Part shown: piece after piece, positions 33,296 through 43,049 of the stretch | How the letters are laid out: each line of letters opens with the position of its first letter | Position numbering within the stretch: position 1 is the stretch's first letter | From: Saccharothrix ecbatanensis | Lineage (GTDB): Bacteria; Actinomycetota; Actinomycetes; Mycobacteriales; Pseudonocardiaceae | Direction of reading: 5' to 3' | DNA length: 64,000 bases | Assembly: GCF_014205015.1 (NCBI RefSeq) | Contig: NZ_JACHMO010000001.1 | Location: 3,534,001-3,598,000 of the forward strand | Notes under the pieces: generated by a model | Databases searched by the model: none | What the model saw: the letters and a program-made list of their open reading frames with translations, nothing else | What the model was told of the DNA's origin: nothing | Made by a program: the position numbers and the translations under genes

Positions 33296-34753
33296 TCACC
33301 TGAGCGGGGCCGTCACCGTCATTCCAGGGCGGGGTACCCCCAGAAGCAGAAAAGACAGGCCATGCACGGGGTCGGAGAGGCCCAGCGCGGCGTCGGTGAT
33401 CGGGTTGGTGCCGTCGGAGTGGATGCGTGCCGCGAGGCCGGCCGCCGCGGCCGCGAGCGCACCGCGGTGCACGACCAGACCTGCCTCGGCCTGCTGTAGC
33501 CGGTACCAGCGGTCGCCGAAGCCGGCGATCCCCGCCGTCTGGTCACCGGCCGGCACCAGGATGGCCGATGCCTCCGGCAGCGCCTCCCTGGTGTTGGGTT
33601 GGAGAGGGCCGGCCTCGACCCGGCCGGTCCCGGCGGTGGCGACCAGCCTGCCGGTGTCGGGGTCGTACCGGTAGGCACCGGCCGGGACACCGCGGACCCG
33701 CTGCACGAGGATGTGCGGTGTCAACGTGACGGGCGCCCGGTGGCAGCCGGGCACGTCGCCCGGGTAGCCCGCCGACGCGTGCGCCAGGATCGTGGCCAGG
33801 TCACGCGCGTCGATCTCCCGGGGAAGGAACCCGATCTCCGGCGATCCCCGCAGCGGCAGCCCATCAGCCAGGCGCAGCGCACGCGGCGCGGGCAGCGCGA
33901 CGAGCGGACCGGCCGGTACCGGTGGTAGAGCGGGCAGCGCACCTGAGCCCGTCGCGGCGGCGGCAGCCGCGTGCAGCGCGGACAGGTGCGGCAGCCGGCC
34001 GACCACGCTCGGCGGCGGATGTTCCTCGCCGGTCGCGGAGGATCGGGGTAGCGGGCCCGCGGCGGCTCCGGCGCCGGAGGTGCACGTGAACGCGGCGAGC
34101 ACACCTTCCCGGGTCGGATCGAGGCCCAGCAACGACTGGCAGACGGCGTCGTCGAACCGCAGGTGCACCGCGGTGTCCAAGCCCGACGACTCACCCACCA
34201 CCAGGACCTGGGCGCCGAGCACGCCGACCTCTTGGCAGTGCAGGCGGTAGGCGAAGTCCCGGTACTTGAAGCCGTTGCGCCAGAAGACCGCGGTCAGCAC
34301 GACCACCATGTCGGGCACCTCGGCCGGCGGGCAGGTCAGCGACGCGTGGAGCAAGGTCCGGTGGTCCCCGACGCGGACCAGGTCCAGCGCGTGGTGGGCG
34401 GGGTCGTAGTGGTAGAGCCCCGCGGGGTCGCCGAGCGCGACGTAGGCCTCGATCGGGTAGAGCGCGCCACCGGAGGGCGCGGGCCGCTTGAGCCGCACCC
34501 CCGTGCGGTGGGTCCACTCCGCCCGGGTGACGCCGAGCAGGCCGCGCAGCAGGTCGCCGATTGGCGACGGCGCCCGCCAGGGCAGCACGACACGCCCGGC
34601 GGTCGGGTAGCGCTTGTGCGTCGGCGGCGCGGCGCTCCAGTCGACGGACACGGGACCGCGTTCGGCGAGCGCCCGCAGGTAGCGGCGGGTCGCCTCTCCC
34701 GGCACGGGACCGGCCTCGGGTGCGACCGTATCGGGAGCCTCCTGGCGGGTCAT
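33296..34753 (-). CDS. Azoline dehydrogenase (SagB-type, duplicated nitroreductase fold)
   Basis: A 485-residue FMN-dependent dehydrogenase that oxidises thiazolines to thiazoles in the precursor. The first nitroreductase unit carries APSGGALYPIEAYVAL, GLYHYDPAHHALDLVR and HCQEVGVLGAQVLVVGESSG. A second diverged copy has LATILAHASAGYPGD and PAGAYRYDPDTGRLV. A Gly/Ala/Pro-rich linker joins them. The ATG at 34753 overlaps the YcaO stop (ATGA). This is the TbtE position of the thiomuracin set. Confidence 0.86.
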   Translation of the reverse strand: MTRQEAPDTVAPEAGPVPGEATRRYLRALAERGPVSVDWSAAPPTHKRYPTAGRVVLPWRAPSPIGDLLRGLLGVTRAEWTHRTGVRLKRPAPSGGALYPIEAYVALGDPAGLYHYDPAHHALDLVRVGDHRTLLHASLTCPPAEVPDMVVVLTAVFWRNGFKYRDFAYRLHCQEVGVLGAQVLVVGESSGLDTAVHLRFDDAVCQSLLGLDPTREGVLAAFTCTSGAGAAAGPLPRSSATGEEHPPPSVVGRLPHLSALHAAAAAATGSGALPALPPVPAGPLVALPAPRALRLADGLPLRGSPEIGFLPREIDARDLATILAHASAGYPGDVPGCHRAPVTLTPHILVQRVRGVPAGAYRYDPDTGRLVATAGTGRVEAGPLQPNTREALPEASAILVPAGDQTAGIAGFGDRWYRLQQAEAGLVVHRGALAAAAAGLAARIHSDGTNPITDAALGLSDPVHGLSFLLLGVPRPGMTVTAPLR

Positions 34754-36663
34754 GGGAACGGATGGGGGTGCGGGTTGACGTTCTCGGACGGCAGGTCGGT
34801 CGACCGGTGGCCGAGCAGGCGGGGCACGGTGGCCAAGCGCGGGATGCCGTGTGTGCGGCGGAAGCGGTGACCGAAGGTCATCGGCAACGTTCCCGGCACG
34901 ATGACCTTCGCACCGGCGAAGCCGCCCGCTCGCTGCTCGGGTGTCGTGGTGTCGACCGCGATGACGTCCAGCCCGGTGTCCAGGTAGCGCCCGACCAACT
35001 CGGCCAGGTCGTCCCCGAGGTCGTGGTGCCGCGGCCAGTCGGCTTGCGCGGCGAGGTCGGACAGCGTCAGGGCCGGAGGCCCATCGGTGTCCAGGAAGGA
35101 GAACCGCCCGGCCGTGTCTGGGTGTCCGCCCAGCAGGGCGTGGTCTGGCATTTCCCGGACCTCGTCGGGGTCGGCGACCATCCGGGCGGCCCGGTCGGCG
35201 TCGAACCGTTCCATTCGGCCGCCGATCCCCGAGGCGGCATCGGTCAGGGCGGCAAGCAGGGCGCGTTCCGGTTCCGGGTGCGCGGCGGCGCTGCACGCGT
35301 GCAGCGGCACCCCGGGCCGGTGGTGCGCGTCGACGGCCAGCACCAGCACCGCCGGGACGCGCTGTTCCAGCGTCGTGGAGTAGGCGGACACCTCGTAGCC
35401 CCAGCGCAGGCGCACCATCTCCGCGAGCACGGGGATGTGCCGATCCCGCGCCGAAGCCAGGTCCAGCCGGGGCGCCGGAAGGCGTGCGTACCAGGTCATC
35501 AGGAACGCGTCCCGTTCGGCGATCTCCAGCAGGCCGTGGAGGATCGCCTCCTCCAGGCACCCGCCGAGGGCACACCCGTTGGAGCACTCGTAGGCCAGGG
35601 CGGGTTCCTGTGCACGACTGCGAGCGCCGTAGTAGGCGTAGCTCTCCGGCACCAGCACAGGTTCGGCTCGCCGGAATGAATAGCCCCAGACCCAGGCCAG
35701 CGGGCGGCGGGGGTCGAAGCGGGCGAACGGGAAACCGGGCTGGTCGTACCAGTCGTCGGGGTACAGGCCCAGGTCACGAGGGTCGACCGCCCGAGCCGCG
35801 ACCTCGTCGTGCGGCGCCGGCGCCGCGGTACGCCGGCCGAGTGGCCGCAGGCTGCCGTACCGCTCCAGCGCCTCGGTGATCGCGGTGAGGCGCGCGGAGC
35901 GGAAGTCGCCGGTGCGGCCGTAGCCGTGCCGCTCGGTATCGTCGGGCCGGGGTGGGCCGAGCCGGGCGACCGCCGTGGGGATGCCGTACGGCGAACCGGC
36001 CGCAAGCGAGTTGATCACGCCCACTTCCGGGTCCACATAGGACTCGATCAGGTCCTCCCACCGGCCGTCGAGAGTTCCGATCCGCAAGATCGCCGGATCC
36101 GGTTTGGACAGTGGCCGGCGCACCATCACCGCAGCCGACAGGGTGTCCTCGGGCAGGTCGGCGCAGTCGGGGCACAGCGGGTCCGCCATGAGCGTGTGCC
36201 GGGTGACCAATCCGGTGGTCAGGGACAACGCCAGCACGGCGCCGCGCGTGCGGGCCGGCTCGCCGGTCCGGGTCAGCCGTGCGAACTCGTCGGCCACCAC
36301 TGAGGCGACCACGTTCGCGGCCACCGTGGTCATCAGCGGATGGGGAATGTCCGCCGGGCCGTCGCCGAACTCACGGCACAGCGCGGCCCAGCCCGACCGG
36401 TCGGGGCGGTTCGCGTCCCGCCGCCGTTCGGCGCAGGTCGGGCAGCCGGGCGTCGACGGTAGGACCGCAGGCCCGATCAGCACCCGTGGTCCGTCCACCC
36501 GGACGGGCAGCCAGGGCTCGTTCGCCGCGGCAGCCGGGGCGAGGCGACCGGCGCCCAGCACCTCGACCAGGGCCGCGCGCAACAGGTCCGGACCGAACAG
36601 TCGCACCCGTCCGGAGTCCCCGCGCGGTGCCGCGACCGGACCGCTCGCCAGCAGGTCAGTCAT
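34750..36663 (-). CDS. YcaO cyclodehydratase (TbtG type)
   Basis: A 637-residue fused protein. The N-terminal part has Cys pairs typical of TOMM E1-like zinc sites (PGCPTCAERRR and PLCPDCADLP). The YcaO ATPase follows with ERHGYGRTGDFRSARLTAIT, ECSNGCALGGCLEEAILHGL and LEIAERDAFLMTWY. It phosphorylates backbone amides so that Cys cyclises to thiazoline. The C-terminus ends PHPHPFP, the PxPxP-like tail common in azoline YcaO proteins. Overlaps both neighbours (RRE/ThiF gene by 8 bases, dehydrogenase by 4). Confidence 0.92.
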   Translation of the reverse strand: MTDLLASGPVAAPRGDSGRVRLFGPDLLRAALVEVLGAGRLAPAAAANEPWLPVRVDGPRVLIGPAVLPSTPGCPTCAERRRDANRPDRSGWAALCREFGDGPADIPHPLMTTVAANVVASVVADEFARLTRTGEPARTRGAVLALSLTTGLVTRHTLMADPLCPDCADLPEDTLSAAVMVRRPLSKPDPAILRIGTLDGRWEDLIESYVDPEVGVINSLAAGSPYGIPTAVARLGPPRPDDTERHGYGRTGDFRSARLTAITEALERYGSLRPLGRRTAAPAPHDEVAARAVDPRDLGLYPDDWYDQPGFPFARFDPRRPLAWVWGYSFRRAEPVLVPESYAYYGARSRAQEPALAYECSNGCALGGCLEEAILHGLLEIAERDAFLMTWYARLPAPRLDLASARDRHIPVLAEMVRLRWGYEVSAYSTTLEQRVPAVLVLAVDAHHRPGVPLHACSAAAHPEPERALLAALTDAASGIGGRMERFDADRAARMVADPDEVREMPDHALLGGHPDTAGRFSFLDTDGPPALTLSDLAAQADWPRHHDLGDDLAELVGRYLDTGLDVIAVDTTTPEQRAGGFAGAKVIVPGTLPMTFGHRFRRTHGIPRLATVPRLLGHRSTDLPSENVNPHPHPFP

Positions 36664-38467
36664 CGTCGACCACCACCCGGACCAGGCAGGGCGCCAGGGC
36701 GCGCACCTCGTCGTCGGCCTGCAGCGCGATCGCGACCGGGGTGCGTCGCGCGCGGCTCAGCGCCGCCGCCAGGGCCTGGCAGCGCGGATCGTCGGCGGGC
36801 GGGCCCGGTCGCGGAGCGGCGATCTCCACCGGCCACCGCGTCGGCACGGTGTCCACCGGCTCACCGCACTGCCAGTGCACCAGCAGGCGTTCCAGGCCGT
36901 CGCGCAGCGCCTCGGCGGCGGTGGTCGCGCAGGTCGTGATCGACACCCCTCCCGCGCGGAACGCGAAGGCCGGCACGCCGAGCACCCGGCCCAGGTCGGC
37001 CCACATCAGGTCCACGTCGGCGGCCAGGAGCAGGCGCAGCAGGCCCGCCGCCCTTTCGTCCCGCACCTCGGCCGCCAGGTCGGCGCGTCGCACGTCGTCC
37101 CCGTGCTCGGCGAGCAGCACCTCGCAGTGCGCCCGCAGCCCCGCTGTGACCGCGTCACCCCACGACCGCCCGGCGGCCACCCCCACCGGCGCCCGGTACG
37201 GAACACGGAGGTCGACCCCCGGTACCGCGCACCCCTTGCCCGTGAGCAGGTCGACGCGCTCACCACCCGGGTCGATCAGGCTCGCGTACGTCGCCAGGCC
37301 GGCCAGAGCGGCACGCACCCTGGCCTCGTCCCGGTCGGTCCCCCAGCCGGTCACCGAGGGCGCCGGCGCCCAGGCGGGGAGCACCGCCCCGGGGTCGGAC
37401 ACCGTCGCCCGGCACACCGCCAGCGGTACCTGCGGCAGGTCGTCCTCGTCCCACCGCCCCAGCACGCCGACCCGCTCGTCGACGAACGGCCGGACCCGCT
37501 CGTGGAGCCCGTCCGCCACCACGTCTTGCATCCGGACCTCCGGCCGGGCGGTCACCGCCCACCGTCGGGGCCGGTGCGTGCGGGCCGTCAGGTCCCGCAG
37601 GTCGATCCGCGTCAACAGCGGTTCCCCGACCTCGTCGGCTATCCCGGTCAGGTACGAGAAGCACGCCAACGCCACGTGTGACGCGACCACGTCCGGCACC
37701 GGCCCGGTCAGCAGACCGTCTGCGGCCTCCGCGCCCCGCCACGCGCCCAAACGCCGCCAGCACGACTCCGCCGCGACCCGGTCCGCCGGCCCGACCGCGG
37801 TCACCCATGCCTCGGTGCCCCCCACCAGCACCTGCCCGACCGCGGGCCCCTGCCGCGCCGTCTCCACCAGTTCGCCGGCCCGGTCCGACACGCACAGCAC
37901 GAGGTCGGCCCCGGCGCCGACCGGAGGCTCCGCACCGACCCGCACGTCCTGCGCGTCGTCGCGCATCGCCCCGCGGACCACGATCCGCAGCTCGTCGACC
38001 TCGTCCGCCGGCGCGTGCACCCGCACCAGCCGCCAGCCCGAGTGCAACCCCGCCGCTACCAGCGCCGCCAACACAGGTCCGGCGCCGAGCAGGACGATCC
38101 GGGCCGACCGCAGCCGCCCGAACCGGTGCTCGGCGGAGTCGACCGCATACCGGACGAACGCGATCTCCGGCGCGTAGACCCGCCGCTCCTCCACGCTGAG
38201 CGAGTGCGGCTCGTCGTCGAGCGCGTCGACCAGCAACCGCTGGTCGAACAGGGCGTTGATCACCTGCTCCACCACCGCCCGCTGGTCGGGCGCCAACGGC
38301 GCGACGAGGTCGCCCAGCACGTGCTCGCCGGTGAGGAACGGAGCCAGGCGGTCCAGCCACTCGTAGCTCGCGCTGCCGGTCAGCGTGCAGGCACCGGCGA
38401 GGCCGTGCACGTACACCCCGTCCGGGCTTCTCACATACCGCACGTCGGCGCGCAGCCGTGGACGCAT
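36656..38467 (-). CDS. Leader-binding RRE/Ocin-ThiF-like protein (TbtF type)
   Basis: A 603-residue partner of the YcaO protein. The first 90 residues look like a PqqD-type RiPP recognition element (VRYVRSPDGVYVHGLAGACT, then VIAL-like helices VVEQVINALFDQRLLVDAL). A ThiF-like Rossmann segment follows (RIVLLGAGPVLAALVAAGLH). The ATP site of true E1 enzymes is not conserved, as expected for this leader-binding family. It delivers the precursor to the cyclodehydratase. First gene of its operon, with an inverted repeat just upstream. Confidence 0.86.
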   Translation of the reverse strand: MRPRLRADVRYVRSPDGVYVHGLAGACTLTGSASYEWLDRLAPFLTGEHVLGDLVAPLAPDQRAVVEQVINALFDQRLLVDALDDEPHSLSVEERRVYAPEIAFVRYAVDSAEHRFGRLRSARIVLLGAGPVLAALVAAGLHSGWRLVRVHAPADEVDELRIVVRGAMRDDAQDVRVGAEPPVGAGADLVLCVSDRAGELVETARQGPAVGQVLVGGTEAWVTAVGPADRVAAESCWRRLGAWRGAEAADGLLTGPVPDVVASHVALACFSYLTGIADEVGEPLLTRIDLRDLTARTHRPRRWAVTARPEVRMQDVVADGLHERVRPFVDERVGVLGRWDEDDLPQVPLAVCRATVSDPGAVLPAWAPAPSVTGWGTDRDEARVRAALAGLATYASLIDPGGERVDLLTGKGCAVPGVDLRVPYRAPVGVAAGRSWGDAVTAGLRAHCEVLLAEHGDDVRRADLAAEVRDERAAGLLRLLLAADVDLMWADLGRVLGVPAFAFRAGGVSITTCATTAAEALRDGLERLLVHWQCGEPVDTVPTRWPVEIAAPRPGPPADDPRCQALAAALSRARRTPVAIALQADDEVRALAPCLVRVVVDDD

Positions 38468-38485
38468 CCTGGACCCCTAGTGTCG

Positions 38486-38524
38486 GCCGGTCACCGGAGT
38501 GAAGCCCGTGCGCCGGTGACCGGC
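38486..38524. promoter_or_regulatory. 12-bp perfect inverted repeat upstream of the thiopeptide maturase operon
   Basis: GCCGGTCACCGG (38486-38497), 15 bases, and CCGGTGACCGGC (38513-38524). It begins 19 bases upstream of the RRE/ThiF start and 131 bases downstream of the radical-enzyme stop. It may be an operator of the thiopeptide operon or a terminator of the preceding gene. Confidence 0.5.
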
Positions 38525-38655
38525 AACTCGGATGACCTGTTCCGGTGACGCATCACCCGCACCGTGCGTCTTGACGCCGATCGCGACCGTCGATGGCCGA
38601 CGTCGGCGCGAGCGTGCCGACGTCAGCCGTCACGTGGACGGTGTCACTGCGGTCG

Positions 38656-41600
38656 TCACCCCGATGTGGCCGGGAGCGGTGAGGTGTCTGCTGTGCCCCG
38701 CAGTGACTCGGTCGAGGGTGACGGTTCGTGTGACACCGTCGGGAACTGGGTGTCGGCAGTGCTGATCGGGCGGCGTTGGTGCTGGTGTTGGTGGTCGGGG
38801 AACATGCTGATGAAGTACTCGCTCCAGCCGCCCATGCGGACGCGCAGCAGGTCGTACTGCTCGGGGTCGCGGCGTGCCTCGGTCATGGTCTCGGGGTCGG
38901 CGCAGGTGATGGTGAGCAGGTTGGAGCCGGCGCCGCGGGCGAACTCCTCGATGACCTGCACGAGGGCTTCGTGGGGGAAGTCCTCGCGGATGTTGAAGTC
39001 GGTGGGTGCGGCGTCCCACAGGGCATCCGCGCCGTCGCCGGTGAAACCGCGTAGCGAGGCGATGATGCCCTTCTCCTGGTGGTCGACGGGCAGGTCGACC
39101 GGGCTGGGGGCGGGGCTGAGGTCGGAGGCCAGTGTTTCGCCGCGCCGTCGTCCGTCGGGGGAGGCGCCGGTGGCCGCGCCGAACTCCAGGTAGTTCTCGA
39201 AGGTGCCGACGCCGGGTTGGAGCTGGACGCCGAAGGGGTGCTCGGGAGTGCCGATGCGCTTGGCCAGTTCGACCATGGTGCGGGCGGTGGGCGGAGCGGG
39301 CCGGGTGAGGACGGAGACGACGGTGTCGGAGACCCGGCGCAGGAACCTGTTGCCGAAGTCGTCGACGTCCTTGACGCCCCTGCCGTAGCGGGGCAGGTCC
39401 AGCGCCGCCCTGCGCAGGTCGCGGAAGCGTTCGGCGTGGGCGGCGATGCGGCCGGCGCCCACCGTCGAGTTGGTGAACGGTTCGGCCATGGACTCGCCCC
39501 AGTCGCACATCAGGGCCTCGACCAGCTCGGGCAGTGAGGTGGCGGCGGTGGTGGGCTCGTACACCAGGTGCTTGATCGCCAGCAGCGAGTTGACGGCGTT
39601 CGGCAGGGCGATCAGACCGGGCGCGATGACGTTGTAGCGGGCGCCGCCGGCGTAGTAGTCCAGCCCGGTCTCGATGCAGTCGTCGATGAAGCAGGACATC
39701 AGGGGCGAGGGGCACACGTCGCTCATCTGCCCGAACGCCCCCAGTTGGCCGTCGACCTGCTTGGCGTACATCCAGCGCACGTGCTTGAAGTACAGCTCCA
39801 GCAGCTGCTCGAAGGACGTGATCTCGGCGGGCTTGGGCGAGGTGAACGACACCTTCTGCCCCCGGAAGTACATCGGTCCGGCGGTGAGCCAGGACTTGCC
39901 CTGGTTGAGGGTGGCCTCCAGCGCGTGCAGCATGTTGACCTGGCCGAGGGTGAACCAGTTCTTGCCGACGAACTGGGGTTCGTAGCAGCCGTCGCAGGCG
40001 TAGTCGCGGGCCACGTCGAGGGGCACCTCGCTGCGCCAGCGCTGACCGGCCTTCTCCCGCACGGGGGTGAACTCGGTGCGGGCGTCGCCGTCGCCGATGC
40101 CCTCGCCGCTGCGCACCAACCCGGGGATGATCTTGGCGTCGTTGAGCAGGATGGGGTGCGCGCCGCCGCTGAGCAGCGCGCGGGCGGCCTCCTCGGCGTA
40201 CTCGCGGGGCATGTCCGGTCGCACTCGCAGCGACAGGCAGGGCGCGTTGAGCGGCAACCGGCGGGCCGCGAGCAGGCACAGCATCGTCGTGTCGTTGTAG
40301 GCCGGTGTGCCCTCGCCGGGCGCGCCGTCAGCCAGCGTCCCGCCGACGGTGATCTGCTGGACCCACTGGTTGTTGGCGCCGCCCTGGGGGTAGTTGCCGC
40401 TGAAGCCGCCCATGGCCATGTTGCCGAAGGGCTGGTGGTCCTCGACGAACGTCCGGTTCCACAGGACCTTCTCGCCGAGCTTGACCCAGAAGCAGTCGAT
40501 GATCTCCTGCGCCTGCTCGTCGGTGATCAGGCCGAGCTGGGCGTCGCGCTCGCGGAAGGGCTCCAGGAGCTGGTCGAGGCGGCCGATGGCGGTCGGCTCG
40601 CCCACCAGGTGCAGGCAGGAGTGCAGGGTGAAGATCAGCTGTGCGGCTTCCAGGAGCGTGTCGGGCGGCTGGTGGGCCAGCTTGCGCATCCGGCCGTGGA
40701 TGGCCAGCAGGTTCTCCAGCTCGGCCCGCTGGGACGGCTGGGTGTCGTGGGCGAGCTGGGCGGCCAGGTCGGCGAAGGCCAGGCAGTGATCGCTGACGCC
40801 CTCCAGTGCCAGCACGACCGCGCGGTAGAACTGGCGCTTGCCCTCGTCGTCGGTGGTGTCGAGCTTGGCCGTCACCTCCGAGATCAGCCCGTCCAGGCCC
40901 TTGTCCAGCAGGCGCTGGTAGTCCGGGACGACGTGGCCGACGCCGGAGGCCGCGCTCAGGCCGCGGAAGAAGTTCTGCAGCTGCTCGTCCTCGCGGGTGT
41001 AGTCGATGACGTACTTGCCCTGGCCCAGCCCCAGGTTGGGCATCCCGCCGACGATCAGCTCGGCCGGGTCGACGTGGTAGGTGTCGGCGCCGTTGACGGT
41101 CCTGCCGTTCTCGTGCCGCCGGCCGCGGAACCCGTAGTCGTGGCCGGCGAACACCTTGCCCAGGCCGATCTTGATTGCCCAGCCCATGCGCTCCACCACC
41201 GGCAGGGCCATCACCTTGCGGGCCTGCTCGATCCCGGCGTACCGCTCGACATAGGCCGACAGGTGCTCCAGCTCCTGCTGCGCGCGGTCGAAGTACCAGC
41301 CGTCCTGCCATCGGGAGAACGTGCTCTCCAACAGCCGCAGCACCCGCCCCGAGGGCGGCCGGCAGTGCTCCCGCTGGTCGGCGGGGATCGTGGACATGCG
41401 GTGCATGTAGTCGTGGTGGTTGTAGTACATGTAGCCGTTGTCCGAGCGGCGGTCGAAGTGCCGGTCGAGCCTCTCCCAGTCCACGCCGGGGAACTTGTCC
41501 CACGACTGCGCCAGGTCCGGCACCGGTGCGGGGTCCAGCCGCAGGTTGAGCTGGCTCGGGATGAAGTAGAACCCGCCGAGGTCCGACCGCACGTTGGACA

Positions 41601-42675
41601 GCAGCCGGTCGGCCATGAAGCCGTCGTTCCGTCCGATCTGCTGGTCCATGATCTTCTCCAGCGTCGCGACCGAGTTGGCGAAGCCGGCGAAGTAGATGCC
41701 CTTCTCGTCACGGCGGCTGGCGCCCTTGGCCAGCAGGTCGTCGTCACCCAGGGCGGGCGAGGTGCCGTAGGGCAGGCTCAGCCGCAGCAGCGGGGTGGTG
41801 TCACCGGTCTCGTCCTGCGCTCGGGAGCGGCTGATGTGGCTGCGGTCGTCGCGGGACGGGATGATGACGTCGTCGGCGGTGCGACCGACCAGGTCCTCGA
41901 TCTGATCGGGGTTCATGTTCAGCAGGTTCGACCAGTTGATGGTGAAACGCTGCGCCAGCACGAACGACGCGCCGAGGTATCCGGGGTCGTCCAGACCGAC
42001 CAGGGTGTGCTTCTGGAAACTGACCGGGCTGGTCGGGTTGTTGAGGTTCTCGGAGAAGCGGCAACCCACGACCTTGCCGCCCCGCAGGTCCTCGCGCACC
42101 GACTTGGTGGCGGCCTGTTGCTGGACGGTCCTGGTGGTGTCGACGCGGCCGGTGGCCGCCAGCATCGCGTCGAGTCGTTCGAACACCGCGGGACAGTGGT
42201 CCTGGTTCGCGGACTTGATGTGGAACCACAGGTCCGCGGCGGAGTCCACGAACGTGCCGTTCGAGCGCTCGAACACCTTCGACGGCGCGAACCCCTCGTC
42301 CACTCCCCGCTCCCCGGAGGGGTAGCGCATCCGCATCCCCTCGGGTGGCTTCATCCCTTCATCGCGGCACCACTCGTGCCACAGGCGGAACCCGACGCCG
42401 GCCACAACAGTGGTGTGGGCACTGCCGAAATCCGCATGGATCTCGTTGCGCAGATCCGCGAGGATCCCGGACAGTTGGGACAGCGTCGGAGCACTGTCGT
42501 CCTCGGCGCGCCAGAAGGTCGCGAACACCGCGTACGGGGACGGGTAGATCAGACCGCGCTGCACGTGTTCCCACACGTCGTGCCCGACGGGGCCGTCGGC
42601 CGCGGCGAACAGATCCATCACCTGACGGGCGCCGAGATCGGTCGATGTCTTCGTGTGGGACTCCTGCAACGTCAA
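38656..42675 (-). CDS. DyP-type peroxidase fused to a glycyl-radical enzyme
   Basis: A 1339-residue two-domain protein. About residues 40-390 resemble a DyP peroxidase: FTINWSNLLNMNPDQIEDLV, the proximal-His segment SHISRSRAQDE and GIYFAGFANSVATLEKIMD. The usual GxxDG motif is altered to GCRFSENLNNP. From about 500 to 1295 it is pyruvate-formate-lyase-like, with the catalytic Cys897 in DGCYEP and the radical loop LRVRMGGWSEYF with Gly1283. A His/Gln/Ser/Pro-rich tail follows. The TTG start is chosen for GGAGGAGG four bases upstream. No radical-SAM activase is in the window. The reaction is unknown, and a radical enzyme in a presumably aerobic host is surprising. Confidence 0.85.
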   Translation of the reverse strand: MTLQESHTKTSTDLGARQVMDLFAAADGPVGHDVWEHVQRGLIYPSPYAVFATFWRAEDDSAPTLSQLSGILADLRNEIHADFGSAHTTVVAGVGFRLWHEWCRDEGMKPPEGMRMRYPSGERGVDEGFAPSKVFERSNGTFVDSAADLWFHIKSANQDHCPAVFERLDAMLAATGRVDTTRTVQQQAATKSVREDLRGGKVVGCRFSENLNNPTSPVSFQKHTLVGLDDPGYLGASFVLAQRFTINWSNLLNMNPDQIEDLVGRTADDVIIPSRDDRSHISRSRAQDETGDTTPLLRLSLPYGTSPALGDDDLLAKGASRRDEKGIYFAGFANSVATLEKIMDQQIGRNDGFMADRLLSNVRSDLGGFYFIPSQLNLRLDPAPVPDLAQSWDKFPGVDWERLDRHFDRRSDNGYMYYNHHDYMHRMSTIPADQREHCRPPSGRVLRLLESTFSRWQDGWYFDRAQQELEHLSAYVERYAGIEQARKVMALPVVERMGWAIKIGLGKVFAGHDYGFRGRRHENGRTVNGADTYHVDPAELIVGGMPNLGLGQGKYVIDYTREDEQLQNFFRGLSAASGVGHVVPDYQRLLDKGLDGLISEVTAKLDTTDDEGKRQFYRAVVLALEGVSDHCLAFADLAAQLAHDTQPSQRAELENLLAIHGRMRKLAHQPPDTLLEAAQLIFTLHSCLHLVGEPTAIGRLDQLLEPFRERDAQLGLITDEQAQEIIDCFWVKLGEKVLWNRTFVEDHQPFGNMAMGGFSGNYPQGGANNQWVQQITVGGTLADGAPGEGTPAYNDTTMLCLLAARRLPLNAPCLSLRVRPDMPREYAEEAARALLSGGAHPILLNDAKIIPGLVRSGEGIGDGDARTEFTPVREKAGQRWRSEVPLDVARDYACDGCYEPQFVGKNWFTLGQVNMLHALEATLNQGKSWLTAGPMYFRGQKVSFTSPKPAEITSFEQLLELYFKHVRWMYAKQVDGQLGAFGQMSDVCPSPLMSCFIDDCIETGLDYYAGGARYNVIAPGLIALPNAVNSLLAIKHLVYEPTTAATSLPELVEALMCDWGESMAEPFTNSTVGAGRIAAHAERFRDLRRAALDLPRYGRGVKDVDDFGNRFLRRVSDTVVSVLTRPAPPTARTMVELAKRIGTPEHPFGVQLQPGVGTFENYLEFGAATGASPDGRRRGETLASDLSPAPSPVDLPVDHQEKGIIASLRGFTGDGADALWDAAPTDFNIREDFPHEALVQVIEEFARGAGSNLLTITCADPETMTEARRDPEQYDLLRVRMGGWSEYFISMFPDHQHQHQRRPISTADTQFPTVSHEPSPSTESLRGTADTSPLPATSG

Positions 42676-43049
42676 GGTTCCTCCTCCAGTGCACGGATCG
42701 ACGCCGCGTCGACCACTGATCGATGCTGGCAGGGATCGGCAGGCTTGCACGGCTGTCGTCGGCTGTGTGACCCGACAGGGGAAAACCGTGGCCCCTTCGA
42801 GGAAGGCGGCCGGCGCTACGCCGTCATCGTGGTCACTGGACGTACTCGATGTGCGTTCTTCAGATTCCGCGAATGCACCCGCGAGTGCAGCGTCCTTGGT
42901 CTTGGATGGGCCACCACGTCGAGGCAGGGATGGCCGTAAGAACTTGATCGTTCAATGCCGGCGCTACAAGGGCGAGGTGGTCGAGTTCCCTCGTACCCAC
43001 AAGCCAGAACTGTTGTGGCGACAAGCCCGGAACCTCCTGACGGAGGTCT
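42676..43049. other. Upstream region of the fusion gene, no gene seen
   Basis: It contains the Shine-Dalgarno site of the fusion gene and a short inverted repeat, CTGTCG (42753-42758) with CGACAG (42773-42778), that could be an operator. The open plus-strand frame here has no recognisable protein. Confidence 0.45.

Noticed and set aside
39568..42939. An 1123-codon plus-strand frame antisense to the DyP-radical-enzyme fusion
   Set aside because: Long only because of high GC; the opposite strand carries conserved motifs throughout.
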